Shown here: one piece after another, positions 1 through 7,816 of the stretch
Position numbering within the stretch: the stretch's first letter is position 1
Layout: every line of letters starts with the position of its first letter
Source of the DNA: CAVPFA01 sp963703655
Lineage (GTDB): Bacteria; Actinomycetota; Acidimicrobiia; Acidimicrobiales; Bog-793
Length of the DNA stretch: 64,000 nt
Assembly: GCA_963703655.1 (NCBI GenBank)
Contig: CAVPFA010000003.1
Coordinates: forward strand, 868,001 to 932,000
Reading direction: 5' to 3'
Made by a program: the position numbers and the translations under genes
Notes under the pieces: generated by a model
Told to the model about the DNA's origin: nothing
The model's database searches: none
Seen by the model: the letters and a program-made list of their open reading frames with translations, nothing else

Positions 1-114
1 TTTAGCGCGACGGTCGAGCTCTTTGAAGAGCTTGGTTTTAAGAGAGTGCGGCAGGTCGGCATGCACGCATGGATTGTGAACAAGACCGTCGCTCGACTGG
101 ATCGCCACCCATAG
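1..114 (+). CDS. GNAT-family acetyltransferase, C-terminal fragment
   Basis: Reading frame 1 is open from the window edge and encodes 37 residues ending at a TAG at 112-114. The residues ELFEELGFKRVRQVG are typical of the last helix and strand of GNAT N-acetyltransferases, where a 'GF' follows the acetyl-CoA-binding helix. The start and the catalytic core lie outside the window, so neither the substrate nor the full length can be judged. It is one of three GNAT-type genes within the first 2.3 kb. Confidence 0.6.
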   Translation, partial: FSATVELFEELGFKRVRQVGMHAWIVNKTVARLDRHP

Positions 115-353
115 CCGCGCAGTCGATGCCAGAGCACTCGATGCGAGCACGATGGGCTGCCGTTGGCTTCGAAGGCGGCGTTCGAAGCTTCTGACGCAGC
201 TACGACGTCTTCATGGTGGCTCGGGATGTGGCGGTTGGCGACGACAAGTCGTAGTGCCACATACCGCCGGGTCTTGGTCGATGTGCCACCCAGGGCAGGA
301 ATCCGCTAGTCGGAGTCTGTGGAATGCGGCTCACATCAGAGAGCACCTCAACA

Positions 354-719
354 TCACCGTCGGCCGGCTGCCTCGCGGAGCATCGTGTCGAGCTCGGGGT
401 CGAACCCGATCGCCCGGACCTCCTGTGCACAGCGGCACGCGGCGGCGAACTTGGCAGCCCACTTCAGCGCCTCCTCGCGTGAGGTCACGTCAACAACCGT
501 GATTCCACCGATGGCGTCAGGGTGGGGGCCGTCGGTGACGGTGCCGTCGGTGGCCACGATGCTCGCTGGCTTGTCTTCCAGTCCGCCGGCTAGCACGTAC
601 ACGCCAGCGTTGATGGCTTCCTGGCAGACCGCGTGTGCGGCCTTAGCCACGGCAGTCATGTCCTCTTCGGGGATGTGGTCCATCGCATGGGCACCGAACA
701 CAATCAGGTACTGCGTCAT
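354..719 (-). CDS. YCII-related (YciI-like) protein
   Basis: 121 residues with the architecture of YCII/DGPF-domain proteins. The N-terminus starts with a short beta strand (MTQYLIVFG), the middle contains DGPHPDAIGG in place of the usual DGPF-x-E-x-K-E-x-IGG, and the C-terminus has VVDVTSREEALKWAA followed by a Cys-Arg-Cys segment before a conserved EVR. These small ferredoxin-fold proteins often sit beside ECF sigma factor genes in actinobacteria; none is visible here. The start ATG at 719 has a purine-rich GGGAG about ten bases upstream. The biochemical role of the family is poorly defined. The 239 bases between 115 and 353 hold no convincing gene. Confidence 0.75.
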   Translation of the reverse strand: MTQYLIVFGAHAMDHIPEEDMTAVAKAAHAVCQEAINAGVYVLAGGLEDKPASIVATDGTVTDGPHPDAIGGITVVDVTSREEALKWAAKFAAACRCAQEVRAIGFDPELDTMLREAAGRR

Positions 720-918
720 CGCGTCACTCCCGTGCCTCCATTGTCCTGGCGGCTATCTGAACAAGAGAAGCCCCTACAGAAACGGTAAGAACGCTTCCCT
801 GCCCTTCTGCCAAGGTGCTCTTGGTGCTGTTCAGTCACCGCTCTGAGCGTCTCGCAGTCGGCCCCGCCGACGCGAACCAACTGCCACAAAAGCCGGCAGG
901 GCGACGCCTTGTCGCGCT

Positions 919-1527
919 TCACGTTTCTTCATCCTGCCGGCGCATTGCCCACTCAAGCGGCAGCGCAGCGAACAACATCACGTCACAGCGCTGGCCCTGC
1001 CAAACGCCGTGAGCGCGCATCGTTCCCTCATACGCAAACCCTGCTCGGCGGGCCACAGCGACTGAATCCTCATTCCCCGCGACGATCGTGAGGAAGACGC
1101 GAACTGCTCCTAGGTCGAACAGCCAGCGCGTGAGCAGGATCGCCGCTCGAGTCGCATAGCCGCGCCCTCTCGCATTTGGCGCGATCCAGTAACCGAACTG
1201 TGCGACGTCCTCTTTGGTCCAGTCGTCGACCCCACAGCAGCCGACCAGCTCGCCAGAGCTCTCGTCCAGGATTGCGAACGCAACGCCAGAACGTGTCCCA
1301 GCCGAAGCAAACGCGCGCCAGTTCAACGCGAATTGATCGATAACGGCCTCCGCGTCCGTGGTCGAGAGCGGCGGAGTCGGCCGTCCTAGCCGGTCGTGGC
1401 CACCGTTATAGCGCCGGATCCCTGGGTCGGCGCTTGCCTCCGCCATGAACCGGGCGTCGTCTCTCGACCAAGGCCGCAGGGCGACCAGGCCGTCGGAGAG
1501 CGTCACGACTGGAATATCGCTAGGCAC
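919..1527 (-). CDS. GNAT N-acetyltransferase, RimJ/RimL-like
   Basis: 202 residues starting at GTG 1527. It follows the RimJ/RimL-type GNAT pattern: an N-terminal LRPWSRDDA segment, a central strand GELVGCCGV, the acetyl-CoA binding stretch ending in NARGRGYAT around residues 125-133, and a late AVARRAGFAYEGTMR near residue 167 as in ribosomal-protein or small-molecule N-acetyltransferases. It should transfer acetyl from acetyl-CoA to an amine, but the acceptor is unknown. It is monocistronic and transcribed leftward, with about 180 bases to the next gene. No membrane segment or signal peptide is visible. Confidence 0.8.
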   Translation of the reverse strand: MPSDIPVVTLSDGLVALRPWSRDDARFMAEASADPGIRRYNGGHDRLGRPTPPLSTTDAEAVIDQFALNWRAFASAGTRSGVAFAILDESSGELVGCCGVDDWTKEDVAQFGYWIAPNARGRGYATRAAILLTRWLFDLGAVRVFLTIVAGNEDSVAVARRAGFAYEGTMRAHGVWQGQRCDVMLFAALPLEWAMRRQDEET

Positions 1528-1707
1528 GTCACCATCTTGCCGCCGCGCCGGACCCGGTGTCCCAGGCAGCTGTCCCCATTTTCCGTCAACCGAAGATGCC
1601 AGCTTTGCCTCCGACCGCCGGGTCGGCGGCGGCGACTCGCGACGCCACTTTGATGGGCGTGTGGTCGGACCCGTAAGCGTTGTTGGGACTCCTTGACTGG
1701 AACGTCG

Positions 1708-2289
1708 TCAGAGCACGCGCCTCATCACGGGTCTCGTCGGGTACGTGCGGGCGACCTCGACGAAGCCGGCAGCGACGAACAGCGCCTTCGTCCCGGTGTA
1801 AAGAGCAGACGCCGCCACCCGGTCAGCTCGGAGCCCAGCCACGTCGACGGGGTGACCCTCCACGGCTGCGGCACCGTGGTCCCGAGCGAACTCGACGGCA
1901 GCCCGCAGCATGGCCGAGGCTACCCCGGCTTCCCGGTACGGACGGGCGACGGCGAAGCAGGTCACCCACCAAGTCGCAGAGCCATCCCCTTCGAGGACGC
2001 GCGCCAAGGACCTGTTGCCGTTGACGCCGGGGAAGCCTGATCGCGGTCCGATCCGGGTCCACCCGGCGGGGTGGTCGTCGACGTACGCGATCAGCCCCGG
2101 CGGAATCGCGGCCCGCGCGATCTCGGCGTGCAGTGCCGCACGGTTGTCAGCGGCCTCAGGCTGGCGCTCGGTGGGGACACGGAGGAACAGCTGACACCAG
2201 CACCACCCGGGATCGTTACCGCGCCGGCCGAAGACTTCCACGAGGTCGCTCCAGCGATCCGCCGTCGCCGGGTGCACACTCACTTTCAT
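1708..2289 (-). CDS. GNAT N-acetyltransferase
   Basis: 193 residues from an ATG at 2289. Features include an N-terminal Trp/Cys-rich segment (PGWCWCQLF near residue 27) and a central YVDDHPAGWTRIGPR strand pair. The strand CFAVARPYREAGVASAML near residues 112-128 takes the place of the acetyl-CoA pyrophosphate loop (R-x-x-G-x-A/G), and a C-terminal LFVAAGFVEVAR follows. This is the layout of a GNAT family often annotated as a hypothetical acetyltransferase in actinobacteria. The gene lies immediately outside the left attachment site of the integrated element and was probably the original neighbour downstream of tRNA-Glu before integration. Confidence 0.75.
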   Translation of the reverse strand: MKVSVHPATADRWSDLVEVFGRRGNDPGWCWCQLFLRVPTERQPEAADNRAALHAEIARAAIPPGLIAYVDDHPAGWTRIGPRSGFPGVNGNRSLARVLEGDGSATWWVTCFAVARPYREAGVASAMLRAAVEFARDHGAAAVEGHPVDVAGLRADRVAASALYTGTKALFVAAGFVEVARTYPTRPVMRRVL

Positions 2290-2399
2290 GGAGTCAGCCG
2301 TCCCCTATCACGCCGCCCCGAAAGTCACGTGCCCAAGCTACTTCGGGTGCCCCACAACGCCGGAACCGGAGCGCGCCTAGTAGGACCGAACCGCTTTTA

Positions 2400-2449
2400 C
2401 TGGCAGCCCCAACGGGATTCGAACCCGTGTCTCCACCTTGAGAGGGTGG
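2400..2449. repeat. attL: 50-bp copy of the tRNA-Glu 3' half
   Basis: These 50 bases are identical to 17773-17822, and similarity stops abruptly on both sides. They correspond to the T arm, variable loop and part of the anticodon arm of the tRNA-Glu gene (minus strand) that is intact only at the right end. Rightwards of this copy the tRNA sequence breaks off, so this is an orphan 3' half left by site-specific integration, not a functional tRNA. Confidence 0.93.
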
Positions 2450-2487
2450 ACGCTCCCCGCAGGTAACATGCGTATTCTCTCCACCTC

Positions 2488-2505
2488 GTGCATCTAACGT
2501 GCATC
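2488..2505 (+). promoter_or_regulatory. Paired site GTGCATC-N4-GTGCATC upstream of int
   Basis: Two GTGCATC heptamers spaced 11 bp centre to centre, one helical turn. They lie just upstream of a TAGCAT -10-like hexamer (2512-2517) that could serve int. The same paired arrangement occurs at 12139-12156 and 17663-17680, each ahead of a different transcription unit of the element. An operator for a shared regulator or an integrase arm-type site are the two obvious readings. Confidence 0.55.
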
Positions 2506-2549
2506 TTGCGCTAGCATGGGGGACACCACCTAGCGCACGTGGAGGCACG

Positions 2550-3668
2550 ATGACCAAGCCCAAGGCAAGACGCCAGTTCGGAAACGTTCGCCAACTTCCC
2601 TCCGGACGTTGGCAAGCCTTCTACCGTCTCGACGGTCAGCGTCACAACGCCGAGCGCACGTTCAGGACCAAGACGGAGGCAAACGACTACCTCACGACGA
2701 TCAAGGCTGACGTGATCAAGGGGCGATGGATCGACCCGGAGGCCGGGCGCGTCCCGTTCAGGGAGTACGCCGAAAGGTGGCTCAAGCGTCGAAGCGACGA
2801 TCCTCGCAAACCTCTCGCTCCGACGACGTTGGCGAAGTACCGGCGCCTGCTCGACGACTACATTCTCGACGAGTTCGGCAGTCACCAGCTCGGACTGATC
2901 AAGTCCGGTCAGGTCCAAGCCTGGCACGATGGGATCGCACGTAAGCACGCCTCCACCGCTGCCGGCGCCTACCGCTTGCTCGCCACGATCTTCAACTCGG
3001 CGATAGCCGTTGACGAGATCATCGTTCGCTCGCCGTGCAAGATCGAGGGCGGCTCTCGTGAGCAGACAGCCACGCGTCCCACCATGACCCAGTGTGAGCT
3101 TCAGAAGGCCCTGACCACCCTCTCCGCTGCCGACGAGCAATACCGACTCGCCTTCATGCTCGCGGCATGGTGCCAACTACGGCGCTCGGAGATCCTCGGT
3201 TTGCAGAGAGGCGACATCGACCTATCGAACGGTTCGGTCAGGATTGAGCGGGCGTGGCTGCTCACCGCGGAGGGCAAGACCATCGGAGGGCCACCTAAGA
3301 CTGAGGCTGGTAGGCGGACGGTCTACGTGCCACCCAACGTCGTCGAAGCCGTCACCGAGCACCTGGCGAGCCACACAAGGCCCGAGCGTGACGCGTGGCT
3401 GTTCGAGCGCAACGGTCGACCCGTGCACCCTCGCACGTTCGAGCGAGCATGGGTACGGGCTCGCGATGCTGCCGGCCGACCCGATCTTCATTTCCACGAT
3501 CTACGCCACACTGGTCTGACATGGGTAGCGCAGACCGGCGCCACCACGGCCGAACTGATGCGTCAGGCGGGCCACGCCAGCCCCGCGGCTGCGATGAGAT
3601 ACCAGCAAGCCGAAGACGAGAGGGCCAAAGGCATCGCCGAAGCTCTCGGGCGGATGGCCGTTCAGTAG
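2550..3668 (+). CDS. int: Tyrosine site-specific recombinase (integrase)
   Basis: 372 residues from the ATG at 2550, which has GGAGG six bases upstream; an in-frame start 51 bases earlier lacks such a site. Residues 1-60 form an AP2-like/arm-binding N-terminus, about 65-150 a SAM-like core-binding domain, and 160-370 the catalytic domain. Catalytic residues are visible: Arg in CQLRRSEILGL near 191, the HxxR box HDLRHT, a following GHAS histidine, and the nucleophilic tyrosine in MRYQQA near 351. It should integrate and excise the element at tRNA-Glu by strand exchange between the 50-bp repeats. It lies 100 bp from attL, the standard position, and is the only recombinase besides the IS transposase. 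Confidence 0.95.
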   Translation: MTKPKARRQFGNVRQLPSGRWQAFYRLDGQRHNAERTFRTKTEANDYLTTIKADVIKGRWIDPEAGRVPFREYAERWLKRRSDDPRKPLAPTTLAKYRRLLDDYILDEFGSHQLGLIKSGQVQAWHDGIARKHASTAAGAYRLLATIFNSAIAVDEIIVRSPCKIEGGSREQTATRPTMTQCELQKALTTLSAADEQYRLAFMLAAWCQLRRSEILGLQRGDIDLSNGSVRIERAWLLTAEGKTIGGPPKTEAGRRTVYVPPNVVEAVTEHLASHTRPERDAWLFERNGRPVHPRTFERAWVRARDAAGRPDLHFHDLRHTGLTWVAQTGATTAELMRQAGHASPAAAMRYQQAEDERAKGIAEALGRMAVQ

Positions 3669-3669
3669 T

Positions 3670-3987
3670 TTAGGACGGGGGAGCGGTCCGCTCGATTAGT
3701 TGACCAGCCGCGGATCGTGCGCCCGCAACTTGCGCGCCGAAGGCATCGAGCGACTTGGCGATCGCGAGGGCGACCTCGTGGATGCCCGATGCAGCCATCG
3801 GTCCCGGATTCGACGGCGAAGGCAACGGCGATCCCTTCCCGATGCTGGCAAGCAGCTCAAGATCGTGATGAACCCCGTCCAACTCCAAGTCTGCCGAGCT
3901 TATGATCACCGCCAACGTGGCCTCGATGGTCTTCGCGACGGTTAGCGCATCCGCGTAGGCGCTTGGGATGAACGTCTCATCGGTCAT
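3670..3987 (-). CDS. Hypothetical protein of the element
   Basis: 105 residues, convergent with int and ending two bases from its stop. The N-terminal half is helical and rich in Ala/Leu/Asp; a Pro/Ser-rich linker near residues 55-66 separates it from a second Ala-rich helix. No family was recognised and there is no membrane segment. A TAGCGT hexamer on the minus strand (3996-4001) ends eight bases before the ATG, the spacing of a leaderless or nearly leaderless transcript. A role in lysogeny control or immunity is possible from position only. Confidence 0.5.
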   Translation of the reverse strand: MTDETFIPSAYADALTVAKTIEATLAVIISSADLELDGVHHDLELLASIGKGSPLPSPSNPGPMAASGIHEVALAIAKSLDAFGAQVAGARSAAGQLIERTAPPS

Positions 3988-4025
3988 GGAACTGAACGCT
4001 ACACCCGCGCTCTAGGCTCGATCGG
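3988..4025. promoter_or_regulatory. Back-to-back leaderless promoters
   Basis: This 38-bp gap separates two divergent genes. On the minus strand TAGCGT (3996-4001) precedes the ATG of the leftward gene by 8 bases; on the plus strand TAGGCT (4013-4018) precedes the GTG at 4026 by exactly 7. Both are TANNNT -10 hexamers at the spacing expected for transcripts starting at the start codon. Confidence 0.5.
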
Positions 4026-4541
4026 GTGGTCGATGTCGGCGACGATCTCATCATTGCAGGTGTTGGCGCGGCGCTTAGCGGTGCTGCGGCTATCTTCGGT
4101 GCCCGGATCGGAGCCAGATCAACAAGAGACACGGCGCTCTATGCATTCAACCTTGCCGCGGAGCGGGAGGACGAGAATTGGCGGGAAGCCTTACGCCGCG
4201 AGTGCGAACTGAATCTCACCCGATGGGGTGATCTCGACCCGAGCGACCTGCACTGGTCCTTCGACGCTCTCGTGCTCTCCGAGTCCTTGTTGCACGCCCG
4301 TGCGTTCACGGACGACGAGTTTCAAAGGATCATCTGGGTACGGAAGCACAATGACAAGGTAGAGCAGACCCTCGCCCCCGCGAGGGACCGACGGGTAGGC
4401 CCGTCCGGCCAACTCCCAGAGCTGCGCGAGCGAGTGCACGGCGAGATCCAAGCGCTTTTCAACACCTTGAACGCCCACGCCAAAAGTACGACGCCAAAGG
4501 GAACCCGACGGAGGTTCCATCGACGCCAAAGGCTACCCTAG
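4026..4541 (+). CDS. Membrane-anchored accessory protein, unknown function
   Basis: 171 residues from a leaderless-type GTG. A single hydrophobic Gly/Ala-rich segment at about residues 8-32 is followed by a charged cytoplasmic domain rich in Arg and Glu (residues 45-150) and a basic, Pro/Arg-rich tail. This one-helix-plus-helical-domain design is common in accessory and defence-type proteins of mobile elements, but no named domain was recognised. It is the first gene of a small rightward cluster (4026-5174) next to int, the place where satellites usually carry accessory cargo. Confidence 0.55.
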   Translation: MVDVGDDLIIAGVGAALSGAAAIFGARIGARSTRDTALYAFNLAAEREDENWREALRRECELNLTRWGDLDPSDLHWSFDALVLSESLLHARAFTDDEFQRIIWVRKHNDKVEQTLAPARDRRVGPSGQLPELRERVHGEIQALFNTLNAHAKSTTPKGTRRRFHRRQRLP

Positions 4542-4574
4542 CGGACCGAACACACGTTCGCTAGACTTTGCCAC

Positions 4575-4724
4575 GTGGCCGATCTGTCCCCGGAGGAAGC
4601 TGAGATCCTGCGCAGGTCGATCGCGATGTTGCCCCCGCAGGCGCCGAGCGGGTTGAGCCGTGAGCGGGCGCTCGCGATCCTTGGTCAGCTCGTGCGGGCA
4701 CTGAGGGAACTACGGCGGCGGTAG
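4575..4724 (+). CDS. Small conserved-type helical protein (49 aa)
   Basis: A 49-residue reading frame from GTG 4575 to TAG 4722-4724. It begins VADLSPEEAEILRRS and is predicted almost entirely helical, ending in an Arg-rich LRELRRR. Support for expression: TAGACT (4562-4567) lies exactly 7 bases before the GTG, and the next gene follows with its own identical spacing signal. Proteins of this kind with SPEEAE and a terminal Arg cluster are familiar small companions in actinobacterial islands; the function is unknown. Confidence 0.55.
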   Translation: MADLSPEEAEILRRSIAMLPPQAPSGLSRERALAILGQLVRALRELRRR

Positions 4725-4734
4725 CGTGGTTCAC

Positions 4735-4914
4735 ATGCCGAGAAGCAAGAGCCTTCGCAGTCAGCTCTACCGAGGCGCCCGCGATCTCGGGAACTTGGAA
4801 GCTGCCGAGAAAGGACCGACCGCGTACGGCAAGCGGGTCGTGAGGCGCAAGGTGTATCGGAGCAGCAACGGGTTTCTGTCGAAGCTACTGCGCAAGGGCG
4901 GGCTCAGTCGGTGA
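4735..4914 (+). CDS. Small basic protein (MPRSKSLRSQLYR type)
   Basis: 59 residues starting at ATG 4735. The start is chosen because TAGCGT (4722-4727), overlapping the preceding stop codon, is exactly 7 bases upstream; an in-frame GTG nine bases earlier is less likely. The protein is strongly basic, with an N-terminal SLRSQLYRGARDLGN helix and a conserved-looking AYGKRVVRRKVYRSSNGF segment. Similar short basic proteins are frequent in actinobacterial genomes and islands. It could bind nucleic acid, judged only from charge. It overlaps the next gene by four bases. Confidence 0.6.
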   Translation: MPRSKSLRSQLYRGARDLGNLEAAEKGPTAYGKRVVRRKVYRSSNGFLSKLLRKGGLSR

Positions 4915-5174
4915 CTGACTCGTCAGAGTTTGACCCAATTGCAGTCGCACTCACTCACGCGGCCGATGAGATTGCCTCGCTGGTCGTAAACCGGACCTGT
5001 CCAGCCTGCAATGCCGAAGATTGGACCTTTCCGACAGACAAGGCCCTCGCTGTCCAATGGGCGACCCTTACCGAAGGCCGCATCCACCTGACAGGTTCCA
5101 TCCATCTCGCGATCCCTTTCACTTGTAATCACTGCGGTTACCTCCGAATACATCTTCCGAAACTGCAAGAGTGA
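4911..5174 (+). CDS. Small zinc-ribbon protein
   Basis: 87 residues from GTG 4911, translationally coupled to the preceding gene through a GTGA overlap. Two CxxC pairs, CPAC near residue 30 and CNHC near residue 71, can hold one zinc ion in a rubredoxin-like knuckle arrangement. Between them is a stretch of beta strands ending in HLTGSIHLAIPF. No catalytic motif is visible. Last gene of the rightward accessory cluster. Confidence 0.6.
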   Translation: MTDSSEFDPIAVALTHAADEIASLVVNRTCPACNAEDWTFPTDKALAVQWATLTEGRIHLTGSIHLAIPFTCNHCGYLRIHLPKLQE

Positions 5175-5450
5175 CGCTTGTGGGGCGCGGCGCAGGCCGG
5201 GTAATCACTCCCGGCCAGACGAAACGGGTAGAAAGAAAAGACCCCGAGTCGCCCTTGCGCCGACCCCCGACCGCTACGACCCGCGCCCGAAGGCAGTAAA
5301 GGGCGTGGAGTCGAGCGGTCTTGACGGCGCGCGCCACGGGCCAGGTGACGAGGCCCGACCCGCGGCTCGGTGCATGACGAGACACCTAATGCGCCGCCGT
5401 TAGCAGCTCAGTCCGGACGGGAAGAGAGCCGTCGCAGGGCTAAGCGCAGT

Positions 5451-5491
5451 TCTCGCGGAGGGAGTCGAACCCTCCTATGACCATCGCGAGA
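5451..5491 (-). ncRNA. tRNA-like minihelix (acceptor plus T arm)
   Basis: On the minus strand TCTCGCG pairs perfectly with CGCGAGA. Between them are ten bases and a T-arm-like hairpin GAGGG-TTCGACT-CCCTC with the canonical TTCGANT loop. The D and anticodon arms are missing. It could be a tRNA gene with an internal deletion, an acceptor-like structure at the 3' end of the capsid transcript, or a degraded attachment site. Function unknown. Confidence 0.45.
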
Positions 5492-5495
5492 GACC

Positions 5496-5516
5496 AGGAC
5501 TAAGCGAGTTAGTCCT
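5496..5516. other. Perfect 8-bp hairpin AGGACTAA-GCGAG-TTAGTCCT
   Basis: A perfect stem with a five-base loop lies between the capsid gene stop and the tRNA-like minihelix. On the plus strand it is followed by TAAGATTGTT, weakly terminator-like; on the minus strand by GG. It may end or process the capsid transcript. Confidence 0.4.
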
Positions 5517-5531
5517 TAAGATTGTTGCCTA

Positions 5532-6959
5532 TCAGGCGTCACCGAAGCTCGGAGGCTGCACTCCTATACCTTGGCCAGCTATGCCCTGTATAATTCCGTT
5601 CCAGGCTGGCGCCACGTGCACCATGGCCCCAATTTCCAGTACGCTAGCGTCATACGAGAATTGGACAGACGGCCACGAAATCATGAGATAATCCTGTACC
5701 ATTGCCATGTAACTCGTGGCACTGACGTTGGAGGCTGCCAGTGGAAGCGTTGAGCTTCTGACAAGACAATTGCCTTGTGGGGTGAAGGGGTGAGTAGTGA
5801 GGCTAAGGGGAGAACCCGTTACCTCGTTGTATACGGTAGTCACCACGGCGCCCACGGCAACATTATTCATGCTACCGGGATCGTTGATGAACACCCTATA
5901 TGCTGACTGCCCACCGCCGCCAAGAATGGCATTGGAGAGCTGGAGTCTATCCCATCCGTTGATACAAATTTGGTCTGGGTCACCCTTCACACTCTCGTAA
6001 ATGGAACCCAGAAGGGACTGGATCTCGCTGCCAGGATTCGTTACAGACCACCCGGCATTGAGGCGCTTTACATAACCCCCGTTAGCTGACACGGAGGTGA
6101 GGAGGCCGTCGAAATTTGTTGCAACCGCTGAGGAATCCCCCGCACCGGAGGTGGTGGTGGGGCCGCTCGTTGGCTGATAGGTAACGTATCCGACGTTGTA
6201 GCCAGTTCGGCCGGCGTAGTAGTAAGGGCCTGCTGCCACGCTCGCACAGAAAAGGTTGTACCCAAGCGCACCAGGCGAGTCAGTTACGACGTTCACCTGA
6301 ATGACCTGTCCAGCACTCACAGCAACCGATGCGGCCGTAGTTGAAGGGCCTTGGTGCATTGTTACACCATTGGTTCCCAGCAGGTCGCCAGCGTCAGGCG
6401 CCACGATCACAAACGGAGACGCGGCAAGTGCCGCACCCGCTGGCGATGGTGGAGCAACCGAAGCACTCACGGCAGCCAGCGTGACGCTAGCGGCAGCGAG
6501 TGGACCTGTGTACCCATTCGCCGTAGTTCCTCGTCCGAAAAGCATAAGCCTTTCGTCAAGAGTCATTGTGGCGAATAGGAGCGTGGTCGCCGAGAGCGAT
6601 CTCACGTCATCAAACCCGGTTCCCTGTAGCTGAGCTTGCCAGCTAACGGAGTCCGAGAGACCCCAGGAAACGTAATTGAATGTCAGGTCGTCGCCAGTGT
6701 AGTCGATGTATGGCGGGCGAATGAAACTTAACCCACCGGGGCCTACGTTAGTCGTAGATTCCGTGATACCGGGCTGAGTGGTTGTTGCGCCACCGGTCCC
6801 GGTGCCAGTCGCCCCAGTCACGCGCTTAATTCTGCGGGCCGTGCCCTCGCCACGCAAACGTGGGAGTTCGTTCCTGATGGGGCAAGGTCGGGGGAGCAAA
6901 AGCTTCGCGCCTTCTTCGAGGTCATACTCATGTGTTACCGCTTTCGCGGGCCAGGTCAT
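5532..6959 (-). CDS. Putative major capsid (head) protein
   Basis: 475 residues if started at the ATG 6959 (weak AGGCAGAA upstream); a GTG at 7025 would add 22. Residues 1-110 contain a basic arm and an aromatic strand with FNYVSWGLSDSVSW. Residues 115-145 have SLSATTLLFATMTLDERLMLFGRG, matching the long helix that ends in a Gly-rich turn in HK97-like capsid families. About 150-270 is an Ala/Ser/Thr-rich insertion resembling an Ig-like or fibronectin-like surface domain (SAGQVIQVNVVTD, YYYAGRTGYN). The C-terminal part returns to alpha/beta sequence. The assignment rests on motif impression and its place after the terminase, so a tail or other virion protein is possible. Composition is less GC-rich than the host. 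Confidence 0.55.
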   Translation of the reverse strand: MTWPAKAVTHEYDLEEGAKLLLPRPCPIRNELPRLRGEGTARRIKRVTGATGTGTGGATTTQPGITESTTNVGPGGLSFIRPPYIDYTGDDLTFNYVSWGLSDSVSWQAQLQGTGFDDVRSLSATTLLFATMTLDERLMLFGRGTTANGYTGPLAAASVTLAAVSASVAPPSPAGAALAASPFVIVAPDAGDLLGTNGVTMHQGPSTTAASVAVSAGQVIQVNVVTDSPGALGYNLFCASVAAGPYYYAGRTGYNVGYVTYQPTSGPTTTSGAGDSSAVATNFDGLLTSVSANGGYVKRLNAGWSVTNPGSEIQSLLGSIYESVKGDPDQICINGWDRLQLSNAILGGGGQSAYRVFINDPGSMNNVAVGAVVTTVYNEVTGSPLSLTTHPFTPQGNCLVRSSTLPLAASNVSATSYMAMVQDYLMISWPSVQFSYDASVLEIGAMVHVAPAWNGIIQGIAGQGIGVQPPSFGDA

Positions 6960-7184
6960 TTCTGCCTGACTCTCACTGTCGCCAGTGAGGACGGAACATA
7001 TCTTCATCCACCTGAAGTGGAGCACCGTGCATGTTCTCTGAACGTTCGCCAGTAAAGGCGCTTCGCTGCTGATTGTCTCTATCTGCCACTTTTCAAACGT
7101 TCACGCTTGCCGTTTCCGGTTACGTTGTAGTGTGGCATCCTAGCGAGATGTTCCAGCAATTCTCGGTGTTGCAACTGCCTATTG

Positions 7185-7562
7185 CTAGGCAGCGGCCCCA
7201 GAGTGAGGCACTAGACCTGTCGGAACTGGATTAGACAAACTCCATTCTTTCAGGAGCGAGCCGTAGTTGCCGCGGTCACCCACCATACTGGTGGGATACA
7301 TGCCCGCTGCCTTGCGGAATCCAGCACGTTCAGACGCTTCCCTTAGGTCTTGTGCAGCCGTCGCCCTTGACTTTGCAAGGGGGGCGCCTGCGACTTCGCC
7401 ATCGATAAAGGTCCGGCCGGTAACGCCTTCATAGACGCTCTTGCTCATTGCGTCTTTAAACGCCTCGGATCTCGAAGCGAGTTCTCTACTATCAGTGACC
7501 TTGCCGTTTTCATCGAACAAGTCACTAAACATCTCCCTGGAGGGAGGGATTGCTCTGGCCAT
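7185..7562 (-). CDS. Small protein between terminase and capsid genes
   Basis: 125 residues from ATG 7562 with AAAGG upstream. The sequence is helical and charged in the first half (SREMFSDLFDENGKVTDSRE), then contains GVTGRTFIDGEVAG and an Ala/Arg-rich helix; the C-terminus is Gly/Pro/Ser-rich. No family recognised. A head-associated, scaffold or decoration function is suggested only by its place directly upstream of the capsid-like gene. The 254 bases between it and the terminase gene hold no clear gene but include an 8-bp inverted repeat GTTGCGTC/GACGCAAC (7780-7810) just past the terminase stop. Confidence 0.5.
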   Translation of the reverse strand: MARAIPPSREMFSDLFDENGKVTDSRELASRSEAFKDAMSKSVYEGVTGRTFIDGEVAGAPLAKSRATAAQDLREASERAGFRKAAGMYPTSMVGDRGNYGSLLKEWSLSNPVPTGLVPHSGAAA

Positions 7563-7816
7563 TTGAGTGGCCTTTCTACCGGGGACAGTTCCCCAGTTGT
7601 CAGAGGTGTAGATATGAAACGACTTGCGCGTCCCGACCCGTAGGTCCCTGTGGGTTGCGCCTCTGCGCCCCTGTGTTGCACTTTGTTACTGACACGACTA
7701 CGACCGACCCGGAGGCCCTGTGGTCATCTCTGCGTGCCCTAGTGCCCGAGCGGGTGGGTGAGACCAGCTCGGGCGTCCAGTTGCGTCGGACTTCCCAGGA
7801 GGGACGCAACAGGAGA

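Larger units (their letters stand above)
5175..5531. other. 357-bp gene-free segment with strong stem-loops
   Basis: No convincing coding region. Structures seen: GGCCGGG-TAATCACT-CCCGGCC near 5196-5217; a GC-rich hairpin whose minus-strand 3' side runs into TCTTTTCTTTC near 5235-5245, which could terminate leftward transcription from the capsid gene; a tRNA-like minihelix at 5451-5491; and an 8-bp hairpin at 5496-5516. The segment lies directly downstream of the capsid-like gene and between convergent gene blocks. Confidence 0.5.

Noticed and set aside
2400..2470. Second functional tRNA-Glu
   Set aside because: Only the 3' half matches; after 2449 the sequence cannot form the D arm or acceptor 5' strand.
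5119..5385. 88-residue leftward frame over the structured region
   Set aside because: Runs through strong hairpins and into the zinc-ribbon gene on the other strand; composition is not protein-like.
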